NCBI GenBank assembly: GCA_023898385.1
Contig: CP060220.1
Coordinates: 2,976,001 to 3,040,000 of the forward strand
DNA length: 64,000 nt
Reading direction: 5' to 3'
Origin: Pseudobdellovibrionaceae bacterium
Lineage (GTDB): Bacteria > Bdellovibrionota > Bdellovibrionia > Bdellovibrionales > UBA1609
The notes under the pieces were generated by a model. The model was not told the DNA's origin. It did no database searches and worked only from the letters and a program-made list of their open reading frames with translations. Shown in pieces: positions 19,032-27,115 of the stretch. Position numbers and translations under genes: made by a program. Numbering within the stretch: the first letter of the stretch is position 1; every line of letters begins with the position of its first letter.

Positions 19032-19761
19032 GAAGTCTGATTTTATTTCGTCCAACTTTAAGGCGATCAGAATTGTTGAGGCCCAAGCTCAACAGGCTAG
19101 GTTTAAATTGGTGGATAGCATCGAGGAAGTCGAAATTCTTGAAGAGCTATTGGAAAATCAAAAACCTCCGGTTCCTAAAGACGACAAATCAGATGACAAG
19201 CTAGTATTCACTCCCTTTCGGTACCCGCCACTGAGGCATGGATCGAGATTTGGCAAAAAGACTGAACGAGGAATTTGGTATGGTGCTAAAAATTTGGTAA
19301 CAGATTTTTACGAGGCCATTTACTATCGATTTCTTTTTAGAGAGCATTCACCAGCGCTAAAGTATGATGAGCAAAATTTTTCAATGACTTCATTTAAGGT
19401 CTCAATCAAAACAAAAAAATGCGTGGACCTAACAAAGAGGCCTTTCGCACAACACAGAGATCGTATTTCAGCGCCAGACTCTTATGTTGATTCCCAGCAG
19501 CTGGGGTCGGAGATGAGGAGCATGGGTGTTGAGGCCTTTAAGTATTTTTCGGCTAGGACTAAAGGTGAAGAACTCAGCTATGGCATTTATACGCCAAGAG
19601 TAATTAAGATGGAGTCGGGAATTCAAAAAGATCACTGGTTGGTGGTTATCAAGCCTGAAGCGGCTATTGTCACCCCGTACGATAAGTCAAAAGAAAAGAG
19701 ATTTGAAATCCATCGAGATCATTACTTGGTCGATGGTAAATTTCCAGTGATTTCAACATGA
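18997..19761 (+). CDS. RES-domain toxin (NAD+-consuming or ADP-ribosylating family)
   Basis: About 254 residues. RES toxins either phosphorolyse/hydrolyse NAD+ (MbcT type) or ADP-ribosylate targets (ParT type). The family hallmarks are visible: FTPFRYPPLRHGSRFG, R84, Y95 in GIWYG and E106 in FYEAIYYR (numbered from the ATG at 18997), then ELSYGIYTPR. The start MLQSIWTQCG matches the family's usual N-terminus better than the TTG at 18991. It overlaps the antitoxin by 35 bases. Nothing suggests inactivation. The pair is most likely a chromosomal stress or anti-phage module. Confidence 0.87.
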   Translation: MLQSIWTQCGVKKSDFISSNFKAIRIVEAQAQQARFKLVDSIEEVEILEELLENQKPPVPKDDKSDDKLVFTPFRYPPLRHGSRFGKKTERGIWYGAKNLVTDFYEAIYYRFLFREHSPALKYDEQNFSMTSFKVSIKTKKCVDLTKRPFAQHRDRISAPDSYVDSQQLGSEMRSMGVEAFKYFSARTKGEELSYGIYTPRVIKMESGIQKDHWLVVIKPEAAIVTPYDKSKEKRFEIHRDHYLVDGKFPVIST

Positions 19762-19872
19762 TGTAGAGGTCGATAGAATTTAAGCGGAGCGCAGAAAGTG
19801 GGTTGCCTGTTATTGCAGGGGGAACGAACTAGTTGAAATTGGAACATGAGTCAGTCTTGTGATTCTGTGAAC

Positions 19873-21492
19873 CTAGCGACAAACACTGCGATCTTTTACC
19901 TTGAGACCCGTTTGGCCCATCACCACATAGAGAGGACTCCAGGGCTTGCAGACAAAGTCTGTTCGTGCCGTTTCCAGCTGAACAAGCATTTCTGAAAAAG
20001 GCATAAGTAGGCCGCCCGTTTCTTCCATGTAAATCTTTTCGCGGGCTTCGGTGTATTTTTGTAATTCGGCGCCCACCTTATCAAGAGCAAATACTGTTTT
20101 AAGAGCTTCTACGGTCATGTTTTTTGGCAGTTGATCTTTAGTAAATTCAAGGTCCATGTGTCGCGTGATCCAAGCAAACAAAGCCTGAAGGTTTTTGGTG
20201 AAACCCACTTCAAAGGTCCATTGATCTTGTTCCATCCACTCAAAAATCTTTGTTAACACGGCATCCTTGTGGCGCATGTTGCGCACTTTTCTATAGTCTC
20301 TCCACTCGCCCTGCAGCACGAATCGCGTTTCTGTGTCCATGTCGCCTGGAGCGAAGGTCTCTTTCACTGTGATGCCAAGAGCTTTTGAAAGAGCATTTTC
20401 TTTAGGAATGGCTGTGGGAAACTGGGGGAGGTTAACGCCAACATGGTTGTAGGCAATATAGCCCCATTCACTGCAAAACACTTCTGACGTGTCGCCAAGT
20501 TGCATTTGAAAGTCGTAGGGAACATTGTCGTTAACATCAACTTCTTTTATAGGTGGTCTAATGTGGCCGTAATCAGGATCGTCCCACCCCTGAAGGCGTT
20601 TTGCTCTTTGCTGAGATACGTAATTATTGACAAAATCAAAGCTGAACTGAGCGCCCCGTTGGGCCATAGCGGAGGCTTCTATAGCTGAGAGGTCCTCGGG
20701 TTGGAACCGGTAAAATAAAAGACGGGCATTGCCATCTTCTAGATACTCAGAAAAAGTGCGAATAGTGGTGCCCACCTCAATATGGGCTTCAATAACCTTT
20801 ACGTGCGGACTCTTTATGGCTTCTTCAAGCGAATAAGCTCTGTGGTTGAACTCCTGGTCGATGTAGACAAGAGCAAGGTGGCTAAATTGGGCGTCTACTT
20901 CGCCGATGCGGGCGATGGCAGCGCTGGTGAAAGCGCTTCCTCGGCTGATAATCACATCACCTGATTGAATGGTGATTTGATCAAAGCTGGGATGAACCAA
21001 AAAGTGGGGTGGAGTGTTTTTATTTATGAGATCTGATTTTCTAACTTGTTTATTTTTGCCGTACTTATCGAAGTCAAATGGCTCTGGTTTAAGTGTGAGT
21101 TCGCCCACATAGTCTTCTAGGTATCTAATAGCGCGAAGGGCTTGTTTGGTAGAAGTGGCGCATGTGATCACTTGCTTACTAAATCCTTCAGATTTAATAA
21201 AGCCGCGAAGGCGTTGGCGCAGAGATAAACGACTTTGCCACAAGTTTTCTATTATAGAAGGCATTTCGCTGATGGCCCTTTGAACATCAAAGTCAGTGGG
21301 TTTTGTTGAATAGAGGGCATCAAAAGCTTCGTTGAGTTTTTCACTGCAATTATCGGCATTAAATTGGTCACCACTCACTGACAATAAAAAGCTTTCGGTT
21401 TCGGCTCGCAAATCGTATTTTTGAGTTTTGGCCAACAAGATCTGTGGTGTTGCCAAACAAACAGCGAGCACAAAAAATTTTATCAGAGTCAT
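19873..21492 (-). CDS. Secreted YiiX/NlpC-P60-like cysteine peptidase
   Basis: 539 residues with a signal peptide (cleavage after LLAKT region). The middle contains the permuted papain-like fold of the YiiX/YebB group: SGDVIISRGSAFTSAAIA, FSHLALVYID with the catalytic His, and EVFCSEWGYIAYN with the catalytic Cys. Flanking N- and C-terminal helical regions have no recognised domain. YiiX-like enzymes are thought to act on peptidoglycan-type or lipid amide bonds; the substrate here is unknown. It lies 34 bases downstream of the secreted protein at 21527 in the same direction, so they may share a transcript. Confidence 0.75.
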   Translation of the reverse strand: MTLIKFFVLAVCLATPQILLAKTQKYDLRAETESFLLSVSGDQFNADNCSEKLNEAFDALYSTKPTDFDVQRAISEMPSIIENLWQSRLSLRQRLRGFIKSEGFSKQVITCATSTKQALRAIRYLEDYVGELTLKPEPFDFDKYGKNKQVRKSDLINKNTPPHFLVHPSFDQITIQSGDVIISRGSAFTSAAIARIGEVDAQFSHLALVYIDQEFNHRAYSLEEAIKSPHVKVIEAHIEVGTTIRTFSEYLEDGNARLLFYRFQPEDLSAIEASAMAQRGAQFSFDFVNNYVSQQRAKRLQGWDDPDYGHIRPPIKEVDVNDNVPYDFQMQLGDTSEVFCSEWGYIAYNHVGVNLPQFPTAIPKENALSKALGITVKETFAPGDMDTETRFVLQGEWRDYRKVRNMRHKDAVLTKIFEWMEQDQWTFEVGFTKNLQALFAWITRHMDLEFTKDQLPKNMTVEALKTVFALDKVGAELQKYTEAREKIYMEETGGLLMPFSEMLVQLETARTDFVCKPWSPLYVVMGQTGLKVKDRSVCR

Positions 21493-21526
21493 GACGATTC
21501 CTTTTTTAAAAAAATCAAATCTATAT

Positions 21527-22210
21527 TTATTTAGTTACTGTGAGCTCAAGCTCCCAGTATTTATACCCTTCACCCAGCCCCTCTGATACGCCAGGAAATG
21601 GTTTTCTGGTAGCTAAAAACCCGCGTTTTTCCATTGTGTTTTTAAGCCACTCATTAACTGTGGCAAATTTAATTTGCACAACCTCTGTTGGATCACCCTC
21701 TTGCGACAGCAACGAGTTTGCAAATACAGCGATGGCAGCGGTCACCCGGCTTAAGGCCACAGATTGCCCCATGAAGCGATGTTCGTCGGGGATACGGAGC
21801 CCCTCGCTATCGATGTAGGCCAATTGATCAATTTGCAGAACCACTCCATGGGTTCCGTCTTTTTTCTCTATGCGTTGGGCTTTTACATAACCCTGAAGGG
21901 AGCCCGTATTCATTTTTTCATATCCGTCTAAACTATTGGCAAATCGGCCCTTCACGGCACTTAAGATTCTGTCTTTGAGAGGCATTTTTTCCTTTAAAAC
22001 GGGAAGAGTCGACAATGTGTTCGAGAGGGCCTGCAGGGCGAGTTCGAATTCTGGGGTGCCTTGAAATCGATCCTGTCGGTCCAAATACCGGTTGAATTCG
22101 GGCATGTGGCCAATAGAGGTACTTCTGAGCTGCGAGCGGCATCCGACACCGGAAGCTGAAGCGCTGGTCGAGAATACAAGAATATAAATGAAGAAAATCA
22201 CAAGCCTCAT
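21527..22210 (-). CDS. Secreted protein of unknown function
   Basis: About 227 residues from the ATG at 22210 (MRLVIFF...), giving a signal peptide ending near SASAS. A TTG at 22228 would also be in frame. The mature chain is mixed alpha/beta with no recognised domain. A hairpin (22211-22237) abuts the start codon and covers the place where a ribosome site would be. The gene is downstream of flagellin gene 1 and upstream of the YiiX-like peptidase on the same strand. Confidence 0.6.
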   Translation of the reverse strand: MRLVIFFIYILVFSTSASASGVGCRSQLRSTSIGHMPEFNRYLDRQDRFQGTPEFELALQALSNTLSTLPVLKEKMPLKDRILSAVKGRFANSLDGYEKMNTGSLQGYVKAQRIEKKDGTHGVVLQIDQLAYIDSEGLRIPDEHRFMGQSVALSRVTAAIAVFANSLLSQEGDPTEVVQIKFATVNEWLKNTMEKRGFLATRKPFPGVSEGLGEGYKYWELELTVTK

Positions 22211-22237
22211 GCCTGCCACATCTTGCAAATGGCAGGC
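22211..22237 (-). promoter_or_regulatory. Hairpin directly in front of a start codon
   Basis: GCCTGCCA and TGGCAGGC form a perfect 8-bp stem with an 11-base loop. On the minus-strand transcript the stem ends one base before the ATG at 22210. There is no U tract, so it may be a 3' end for flagellin mRNA, a translation block for the next gene, or both. Confidence 0.5.
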
Positions 22238-22254
22238 CAGAGGCGCGTGTAAAT

Positions 22255-23088
22255 TTAGCTGAGTAGTTTCAAGGCTAGGTTCTGGGCGCTGTTAGCTTGT
22301 GTCAGCACTGATATACCGGCCTGCATGAGAATGCTGTTTCTTGTGAGTTCGGCGGTTTCTTCGGCCACATCTGTGTCACGAATTCGCGAGTTCGCTGCAG
22401 CAGCATTTTCGTTGGCCACCATCAAATTTTGAATGGTTGAATTCAGTCTATTTTGAAGAGCTCCGAAATTGGCTCTCATTGCATTGATTGAAACCATTGC
22501 GTCATCGATGACGTCAAGACTAGTTTGGGCTTGCTCTTTACTGGATACAGCCTCCACGGACAAAGCCAGGGCATCTACAGATGCGTTGGCCGCGGCCGAG
22601 TTAAAGGAAATCCGATCTTTAAAAGGATCATTATGGGTGCCGACTTGGATATCAATAATGCCGCCCGTACCATTAAGGAGGTCTCGGCCATTAAAGTTAG
22701 TGACTTCAGAAATTCGCTGAATTTCAGATTTGAGTTGTTGAAATTCCACATCCAAAAATTTTCGTTCGGTGTTTCCGAGGGTATCAGATGCCGCCTGAAC
22801 AGACAGCTCACGAAGACGAATGAGCATCGATGAAATTTCATTGAGTCCCCCTTCGGCAATTTGCACAAGAGACACACCATCGTTTGAGTTTCGTCTGGCC
22901 TGATTGAGTCCTCTGATTTGAGCCTTGAGGTTTTCACTTATGGCTAGCCCGGCAGCGTCGTCGGCGGCCTGGTTTATTCGGTAACCCGAACTCAGCCTTG
23001 CAAGTGATCGATCGAGCAGGCGATTAGTGCCGGCTAGGTTCTTTTGTGCATTCAATGATGCAACGTTAGTAGAAATATACAGTGCCAT
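22255..23088 (-). CDS. fliC: Flagellin
   Basis: 277 residues, the short form lacking the variable D2/D3 domains, as in Bdellovibrio flagellins. N-terminal D0/D1 (MALYISTNVASLNAQKNL ... LSSGYRINQAADDAAGLAI) and C-terminal D1/D0 (NSRIRDTDVAEETAELTR ... LTQANSAQNLALKLL) are intact. GGAGG lies five bases before the ATG at 23088. A sigma-28 promoter lies at 23209-23235. It is a close paralogue of the flagellin at 23938. Exported by the flagellar type III apparatus and assembled into the filament. Confidence 0.96.
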   Translation of the reverse strand: MALYISTNVASLNAQKNLAGTNRLLDRSLARLSSGYRINQAADDAAGLAISENLKAQIRGLNQARRNSNDGVSLVQIAEGGLNEISSMLIRLRELSVQAASDTLGNTERKFLDVEFQQLKSEIQRISEVTNFNGRDLLNGTGGIIDIQVGTHNDPFKDRISFNSAAANASVDALALSVEAVSSKEQAQTSLDVIDDAMVSINAMRANFGALQNRLNSTIQNLMVANENAAAANSRIRDTDVAEETAELTRNSILMQAGISVLTQANSAQNLALKLLS

Positions 23089-23208
23089 GTTGTCCTCCCT
23101 GCATGGCACATCTTCCTGATGTTTTGCCTTCCGTGTGGCAAAAGGTACATTCTGTACCTCAATGAATAGTCCGTTAATGATGAAGACTCAGTTCTTCATA
23201 CGTGTCTT

Positions 23209-23235
23209 ATATCGGGACGCCTCAAAAAAACTTTA
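23209..23235 (-). promoter_or_regulatory. Sigma-28 (FliA) promoter of flagellin gene 1
   Basis: On the minus strand TAAAGTTT (23235-23228), an 11-base spacer and CCCGATAT (23216-23209) match the FliA consensus TAAAGTTT-N11-GCCGATAA at 14 of 16 positions. The leader to the ATG at 23088 would be roughly 110 bases. Confidence 0.85.
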
Positions 23236-23294
23236 AGTCTAGTTTTTAACGTGGGTGACAAGCCTCAACGAAGGGCGGGCAAAGAAACCCCATT

Positions 23295-23450
23295 ATGACT
23301 CTGCCAAACGTCCAAGAAATCCCTTCAAGGGAGCATGTTCATGGTCGGGTTTGCGGAAATTGTGGTGAAGAGTATATTTCTGAAGAAGTGCTAGAAAATC
23401 TCTTTAAGGCCAGCAGACGGGCATCTTTTCGACACGTACCGGTTTGGTAA
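23295..23450 (+). pseudogene. YgiT/MqsA-type zinc-finger remnant
   Basis: A 51-codon frame from ATG 23295 contains VCGNCGEEYISEEVLENL, the second half of the YgiT/MqsA antitoxin zinc-binding domain. The first CxxC half expected in the family is absent and no toxin gene is adjacent, so this is best read as a truncated relic of a toxin-antitoxin antitoxin. Translation of the 3' end is odd and stops at 23450, just before another orphan frame. Confidence 0.5.
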
Positions 23451-23475
23451 CGATTTTAACTATGCTATTTTTGTT

Positions 23476-23715
23476 ATGGACCTCGATGGGAATTTTTACG
23501 CCACCTACAAATATCACGAAAGTTCAGATGGTCCAGATGGCGTTCTAGAAAAAATTAATAATGATTCTGGCCATTACGGACCCGATGGTGAGCATCATCA
23601 ACAAGTGTATGATCAACTACGGAAGCTTGTAGGATACGATTTTTCCCATTTGCGTGTGGATCCAGAAGAATTGCAGTACACGGTTTGCGCAAAGGCATTG
23701 CTATGGGATCCTTGA
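23476..23715 (+). CDS. Orphan small reading frame, unknown
   Basis: 79 codons from ATG 23476; the frame is open further upstream, reading FDTYRFGNDFNYAIFV before the Met. The composition (MDLDGNFYATYKYHES, YGPDGEHHQQVYDQLRKLVG) looks protein-like rather than random, but no domain is recognised. It may be the body of a gene that lost its start, continuous by frameshift with the YgiT-like remnant before it. No ribosome site is evident. Confidence 0.35.
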   Translation: MDLDGNFYATYKYHESSDGPDGVLEKINNDSGHYGPDGEHHQQVYDQLRKLVGYDFSHLRVDPEELQYTVCAKALLWDP

Positions 23716-23762
23716 GAGTCGGTGGGTTTGCTTGCGGCATGCTTAGCGATAATTTTTTGGTG

Positions 23763-23800
23763 AATAAAAAAAGAGGAGCCGCCGCCTAGACGGCGACTCC
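23763..23800 (-). terminator. Rho-independent terminator of flagellin gene 2
   Basis: Read on the minus strand, GGAGTCGCCG-tctagg-CGGCGGCTCC forms a stem with one G-T/A irregularity, followed by TCTTTTTTTATT. It lies about 140 bases beyond the stop of the flagellin at 23938; a second hairpin (CGAAAACC-aaa-GGGTTTTCG) sits between. Confidence 0.9.
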
Positions 23801-23937
23801 AATCGCAGGAAACAATTTTTTACACTCAGGGCCAGCCGATGTTACCATCGGGGCCGCGTCACATTCCATCGCGACACGGGTGAGCTAAAGTTCGAAAACC
23901 AAAGGGTTTTCGCCGACTAACTCGTTAAAGTTAGACG

Positions 23938-24783
23938 TTACGAAAACGTCCGGTTCAAGAGACTCAAAGCGACCTGTGCCGATTGGTTAGCTTGTGCTAA
24001 CACCGAAGCGCCCGCATTCATAAGAATGTTACTCTTCGTCAATTCAGCAGTTTCTTCAGCAACATCCACATCGCGGATACGGCTGTTGGCAGCGGCCATG
24101 TTTTCTAACGACACTGCTAAGTTAGAGATCGTTGATTGCAAACGGTTTTGGATCGCACCAAAATCCGCGCGCATCGCAGATACACTGACAATGGCAGAGT
24201 CAATAGCACCTAAAGCATTTTGTGCAGACGCTTTATCAGCAACACTTGTTAGGTTCACACCTAATGCTGCAGCGTTGGCATCGGCTTTTGATGAATCAAA
24301 AGATAGACGGTCAATATTTGGATCGTTACGAGTTCCCACTTGGAAATCCAAGATGGAACCAGTACCACTTAACAGCTGTGTACCGTTAAATTCTGTACCA
24401 TCTGCGATTCGGTCGATCTCAGAAACCAACTGGTCATATTCCACGTTGAGAAACTGTCGCTCAACGGGGCCAATGGTGTCTGAAGCGGCCTGTACAGAAA
24501 GCTCGCGCAGACGGATCAGAATAGCACTGATCTCGTTCAAAGACCCTTCCGCCACCTGAACGAGAGAAACCCCGTCCTGGGCGTTTCGCGAAGCCTGTTT
24601 AAGACCGCGAATCTGAGCCTTTAAGTTTTCGGATATGGCCAAACCAGCGGCATCGTCACCGGCTCGGTTAATTCGGTACCCTGACGATAATCGCTCTAGG
24701 CTCTTATCCAGGGATAACTTCGTGCCGACCAGATTTCTCTGGGCATTCAGCGAAGCTGTATTGGTGTTAATTCTTAAACCCAT
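23938..24783 (-). CDS. fliC: Flagellin
   Basis: 281 residues with the canonical ends MGLRINTNTASLNAQRNL and SRIRDVDVAEETAELTKSN, no variable central domain. It starts at the ATG at 24783 after a GGAGGAGG ribosome site. Its own sigma-28 promoter is at 24853-24879 and its own terminator at 23763-23800, so it is a monocistronic late flagellar gene. Highly similar along its length to the neighbouring flagellin; multiple single-gene flagellin loci are the rule in Bdellovibrio. Confidence 0.96.
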   Translation of the reverse strand: MGLRINTNTASLNAQRNLVGTKLSLDKSLERLSSGYRINRAGDDAAGLAISENLKAQIRGLKQASRNAQDGVSLVQVAEGSLNEISAILIRLRELSVQAASDTIGPVERQFLNVEYDQLVSEIDRIADGTEFNGTQLLSGTGSILDFQVGTRNDPNIDRLSFDSSKADANAAALGVNLTSVADKASAQNALGAIDSAIVSVSAMRADFGAIQNRLQSTISNLAVSLENMAAANSRIRDVDVAEETAELTKSNILMNAGASVLAQANQSAQVALSLLNRTFS

Positions 24784-24852
24784 TGTTTCCTCCTCCTTGA
24801 AGAACGCAGGCACCGTCCGTGATACCTGTCGGGTTATACTTCCTTACCTGTC

Positions 24853-24879
24853 TCTTCGGCGTTTCAGAATGAGACTTTA
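24853..24879 (-). promoter_or_regulatory. Sigma-28 (FliA) promoter of flagellin gene 2
   Basis: On the minus strand TAAAGTCT (24879-24872), an 11-base spacer and GCCGAAGA (24860-24853) match the FliA consensus closely (about 13 of 16). A copy of the recurring palindrome, ATCTCAAAATGAGAA, lies just upstream at 24887-24901. Confidence 0.85.
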
Positions 24880-24930
24880 GGGGATGATCTCAAAATGAGA
24901 AAAACTGGACGTTGGGGTGGTTTCACGGCC

Positions 24931-25045
24931 GCCGTCTTAGCGGTGGGCGCGGGTCCAGCGACGGGTGCCGGCGGGCTCAGACATCCGCTTTGCGGAACTC
25001 GCCGGCGGCACCCTTCGCTGGATCCGTGCCCACCGCTAAGACGGC
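24931..25045. repeat. 115-bp imperfect palindrome upstream of flagellin gene 2
   Basis: Left arm from 24931 (GCCGTCTTAGCGGTGGGC) and right arm ending at 25045 (GCCCACCGCTAAGACGGC) are complementary for about 40 bases with few mismatches; two of those would be G-U pairs in a plus-strand RNA. Inside is a second small hairpin (TCCGC-tt-tGCGGA) flanked by GCCGGCG/CGCCGGC. A 19-base relative of the inner segment recurs at 25091-25109. Unlike a standard terminator it has no U tract. Large extragenic palindromes like this are candidates for RAYT-type mobilised or structural RNA elements. Confidence 0.8.
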
Positions 25046-25148
25046 GCCCTAACAAAAGCCTGGTTTTGGTGGGGATGGTGGTTTGGCTTTCCGCTTGGCG
25101 GAAGTCGCCCTTGTTTTGTGAGTTTTGCTTTGGTTCGGTTGGCCTAGT

Positions 25149-25952
25149 TTATTGTTTTTTGCATTTTTTGTAGCCTAGGAAGCCTATTATGAATGAGGAC
25201 ACTTTGTTGTTGGCGTTGTTTAGGGAGAATTTTCTGTCACCTTCCGAGTAGAAGGTGGCGTCTTGGATGTCGCCAGTTTCTAGGACGTTGACCTTTATAT
25301 AGAAGTCTTCGCCTTCGAAGGGGCCTATTATGCCTCCGTCTGTGTTGTCCCAGTAGTGAAATCGACCTTCGTATTGATGGCCTTCTTGAGTTTCTGCAGA
25401 GCGCTTAAGCTCGTTGGCGTCGTCGCTGAGAAGGACATCGTCTTTTTTGCTGTTACCTATGGTTTCCATGTCCCAGTTGACTATGTTGTCGGGGCTGCCA
25501 CCTTCGTCGATGTTAAAATAAAAATTAAAGGTGAGGCCGTCGCTTCCTTCATAAAAAAATACGTGTGATGAAAATTCATCAGGCTTTGGTCCAATATAGG
25601 GATGGGCCGATGCGCTGTAGTAGTTGTAATTTTCAGCAGCCGATTTGTCTCCTTGATAGGGCACAATGGATCCCAAGAACTTTTCGTTTTCAATGGAACC
25701 GTCGTCGTTTTCATCTAGCCATATGCCAAAGTGTTTGCCTTCTTCGCAGATGAGATTTCCATCTTCATCACGAATTTCGGGTATATCTCGGGGTAAGTCT
25801 TGGTCTAGCCCCCCTTGGCCTGGATCATTCGGATCTACAGTTGCTGTGGGGATTGACGTAAACTGGACGTCTTCGCAGTTCTGAAAGCTCACGGTTATGC
25901 CTGCTCCTAAAACCAAAACAATACTGCCTATAATGTATTTTCGAAGCTTCAT
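25149..25952 (-). CDS. Secreted lipoprotein, unknown function
   Basis: 267 residues with a signal peptide ending in the lipobox-like SFQNC, a pattern very common in Bdellovibrio-type lipoproteins. The mature protein is acidic (DPNDPGQGG, RDEDGNLICEEG) and then beta-rich with several Gly/Asp turns (FNIDEGGSPDNIVNWD, FHYWDNTDGGIIGPFEGED). Calcium-binding-like Asp loops are possible but not convincing. AGGGGG precedes the ATG at 25952. The tail is basic (GYKKCKKQ). Confidence 0.7.
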   Translation of the reverse strand: MKLRKYIIGSIVLVLGAGITVSFQNCEDVQFTSIPTATVDPNDPGQGGLDQDLPRDIPEIRDEDGNLICEEGKHFGIWLDENDDGSIENEKFLGSIVPYQGDKSAAENYNYYSASAHPYIGPKPDEFSSHVFFYEGSDGLTFNFYFNIDEGGSPDNIVNWDMETIGNSKKDDVLLSDDANELKRSAETQEGHQYEGRFHYWDNTDGGIIGPFEGEDFYIKVNVLETGDIQDATFYSEGDRKFSLNNANNKVSSFIIGFLGYKKCKKQ

Positions 25953-26194
25953 GAATTTCGCCCCCTCTGGCTACCTCTTATAGAATAGCAAGAAAAGGGC
26001 CATGACAACGATAAATAATAGATACTACGAGAAAAGAAGTGCGTAAGCCTAAGACAGTGTAAAGCCTCTAGGCGCTCTGCGATCCACGCAGTTTATATCC
26101 AGGTGCATTTCTAACGTCGACTGGGTGTTTTGGTCAAACTCACCAGTGGCTGCAGAAAATTTCCATTAAAGATTACCGAACTATGGCTACTGCA

Positions 26195-26887
26195 TTAATC
26201 AACAAGAGTGATGTCCACAGAATCATACTGCGAGGACTGAATGCTGCCATCTAGGCCTTCGGCCATTTGGCCGTCGCGCTCTCTAAACACACTGACCGTG
26301 GCAGGTATATTGCCGCCATTCACTGTAAGTGTGTCGCTAGCAGGAATGGTGTGTGAGCTGGCCGTAGAAACTAGGGAACTACTCGAATACCCAGTTTCGT
26401 CATCACCCTGTTTAGATAGGGAAACCGAAATAGAATCAGATGCATCGGCCCCAGCATTCCACTGCACGCTCAGGGACTGGCCCTTGGTGGCATTCGCACC
26501 CGCCGTGGGCGATGAAATCGTCACAGCCTCTGTGAGAGTGACCGTTGATGTGTACGGTTCTTCGTCTTCGCGAGAAAAGACAAAAGTATAAATGCCACCT
26601 TCGCTATAGGGGACCGATTTTCGGTACTCAATGATGCCGAGTAATTCTTGTCGAGTCAGCACAAGTCCATTCACCGTAATTGAATCGCCACTAGATAAAT
26701 CTAGAAATGATCCCGTGGGTCCGCCCACTTGAAACTTCGCTATTGCAGTAGCTGCCCCATTTGAGGCAGAAACATCAAAGCTCGCATAAATTCCCTTAGT
26801 TTTGACATTTTCGGAGTCGGTATTTGAGCATCCAAAAAGAGTAGCTGAACTAAAAAACAAAACTATAGACAAAATACTAAAGCGCAT
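26195..26887 (-). CDS. Secreted lipoprotein with beta-sandwich regions
   Basis: About 230 residues from the ATG at 26887, which has GGAG five bases upstream and gives a signal peptide with lipobox LFGC. The mature sequence has two threonine/serine-rich beta regions: one around IYASFDVSASNGAATAIAKF and one around AVTISSPTAGANATKGQSLSVQWNAG, the latter resembling Ser-Thr-rich, Kre9/KNH-type or Ig-like beta sandwiches. No enzyme motif. It diverges from the lipoprotein at 27116. Confidence 0.7.
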   Translation of the reverse strand: MRFSILSIVLFFSSATLFGCSNTDSENVKTKGIYASFDVSASNGAATAIAKFQVGGPTGSFLDLSSGDSITVNGLVLTRQELLGIIEYRKSVPYSEGGIYTFVFSREDEEPYTSTVTLTEAVTISSPTAGANATKGQSLSVQWNAGADASDSISVSLSKQGDDETGYSSSSLVSTASSHTIPASDTLTVNGGNIPATVSVFRERDGQMAEGLDGSIQSSQYDSVDITLVD

Positions 26888-26947
26888 TCGACTCCACCTT
26901 TCAGATTCATCCATTAGAAAGATATTATTACCAAATTAATTGTCCCA

Positions 26948-26987
26948 TTGATTTCAGTCCCTGGCGAGACCAAAAGTCTGAAATCAA
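26948..26987. repeat. Inverted repeat in a divergent promoter region
   Basis: TTGATTTCAG (26948-26957) and CTGAAATCAA (26978-26987) are perfect 10-bp complements separated by 20 bases, between the divergent lipoprotein genes. The recurring AAAATGA-type motif (GATTCAAAATGATAT) lies at 27005-27019. Operator or cruciform; regulator unknown. Confidence 0.5.
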
Positions 26988-27115
26988 CTGAAACACCAGA
27001 GACCGATTCAAAATGATATCTTTGAACAGGTTAGTCTCAACGCGCAACGAGCCTTAGAGGGGGCGCCGAGAATACAGGCCGTATACGCAAATACCTTTAT
27101 GTTCTTTTTATTTCA

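Noticed and set aside
23080..23110. Sigma-54 promoter (TGGCAC...TTGC) near flagellin 1
   Set aside because: Spacing between the two boxes is wrong; the sigma-28 promoter explains the gene better.
24026..24559. 177-codon frame antisense to flagellin 2
   Set aside because: Shadow of the conserved flagellin coding strand; no start signal.
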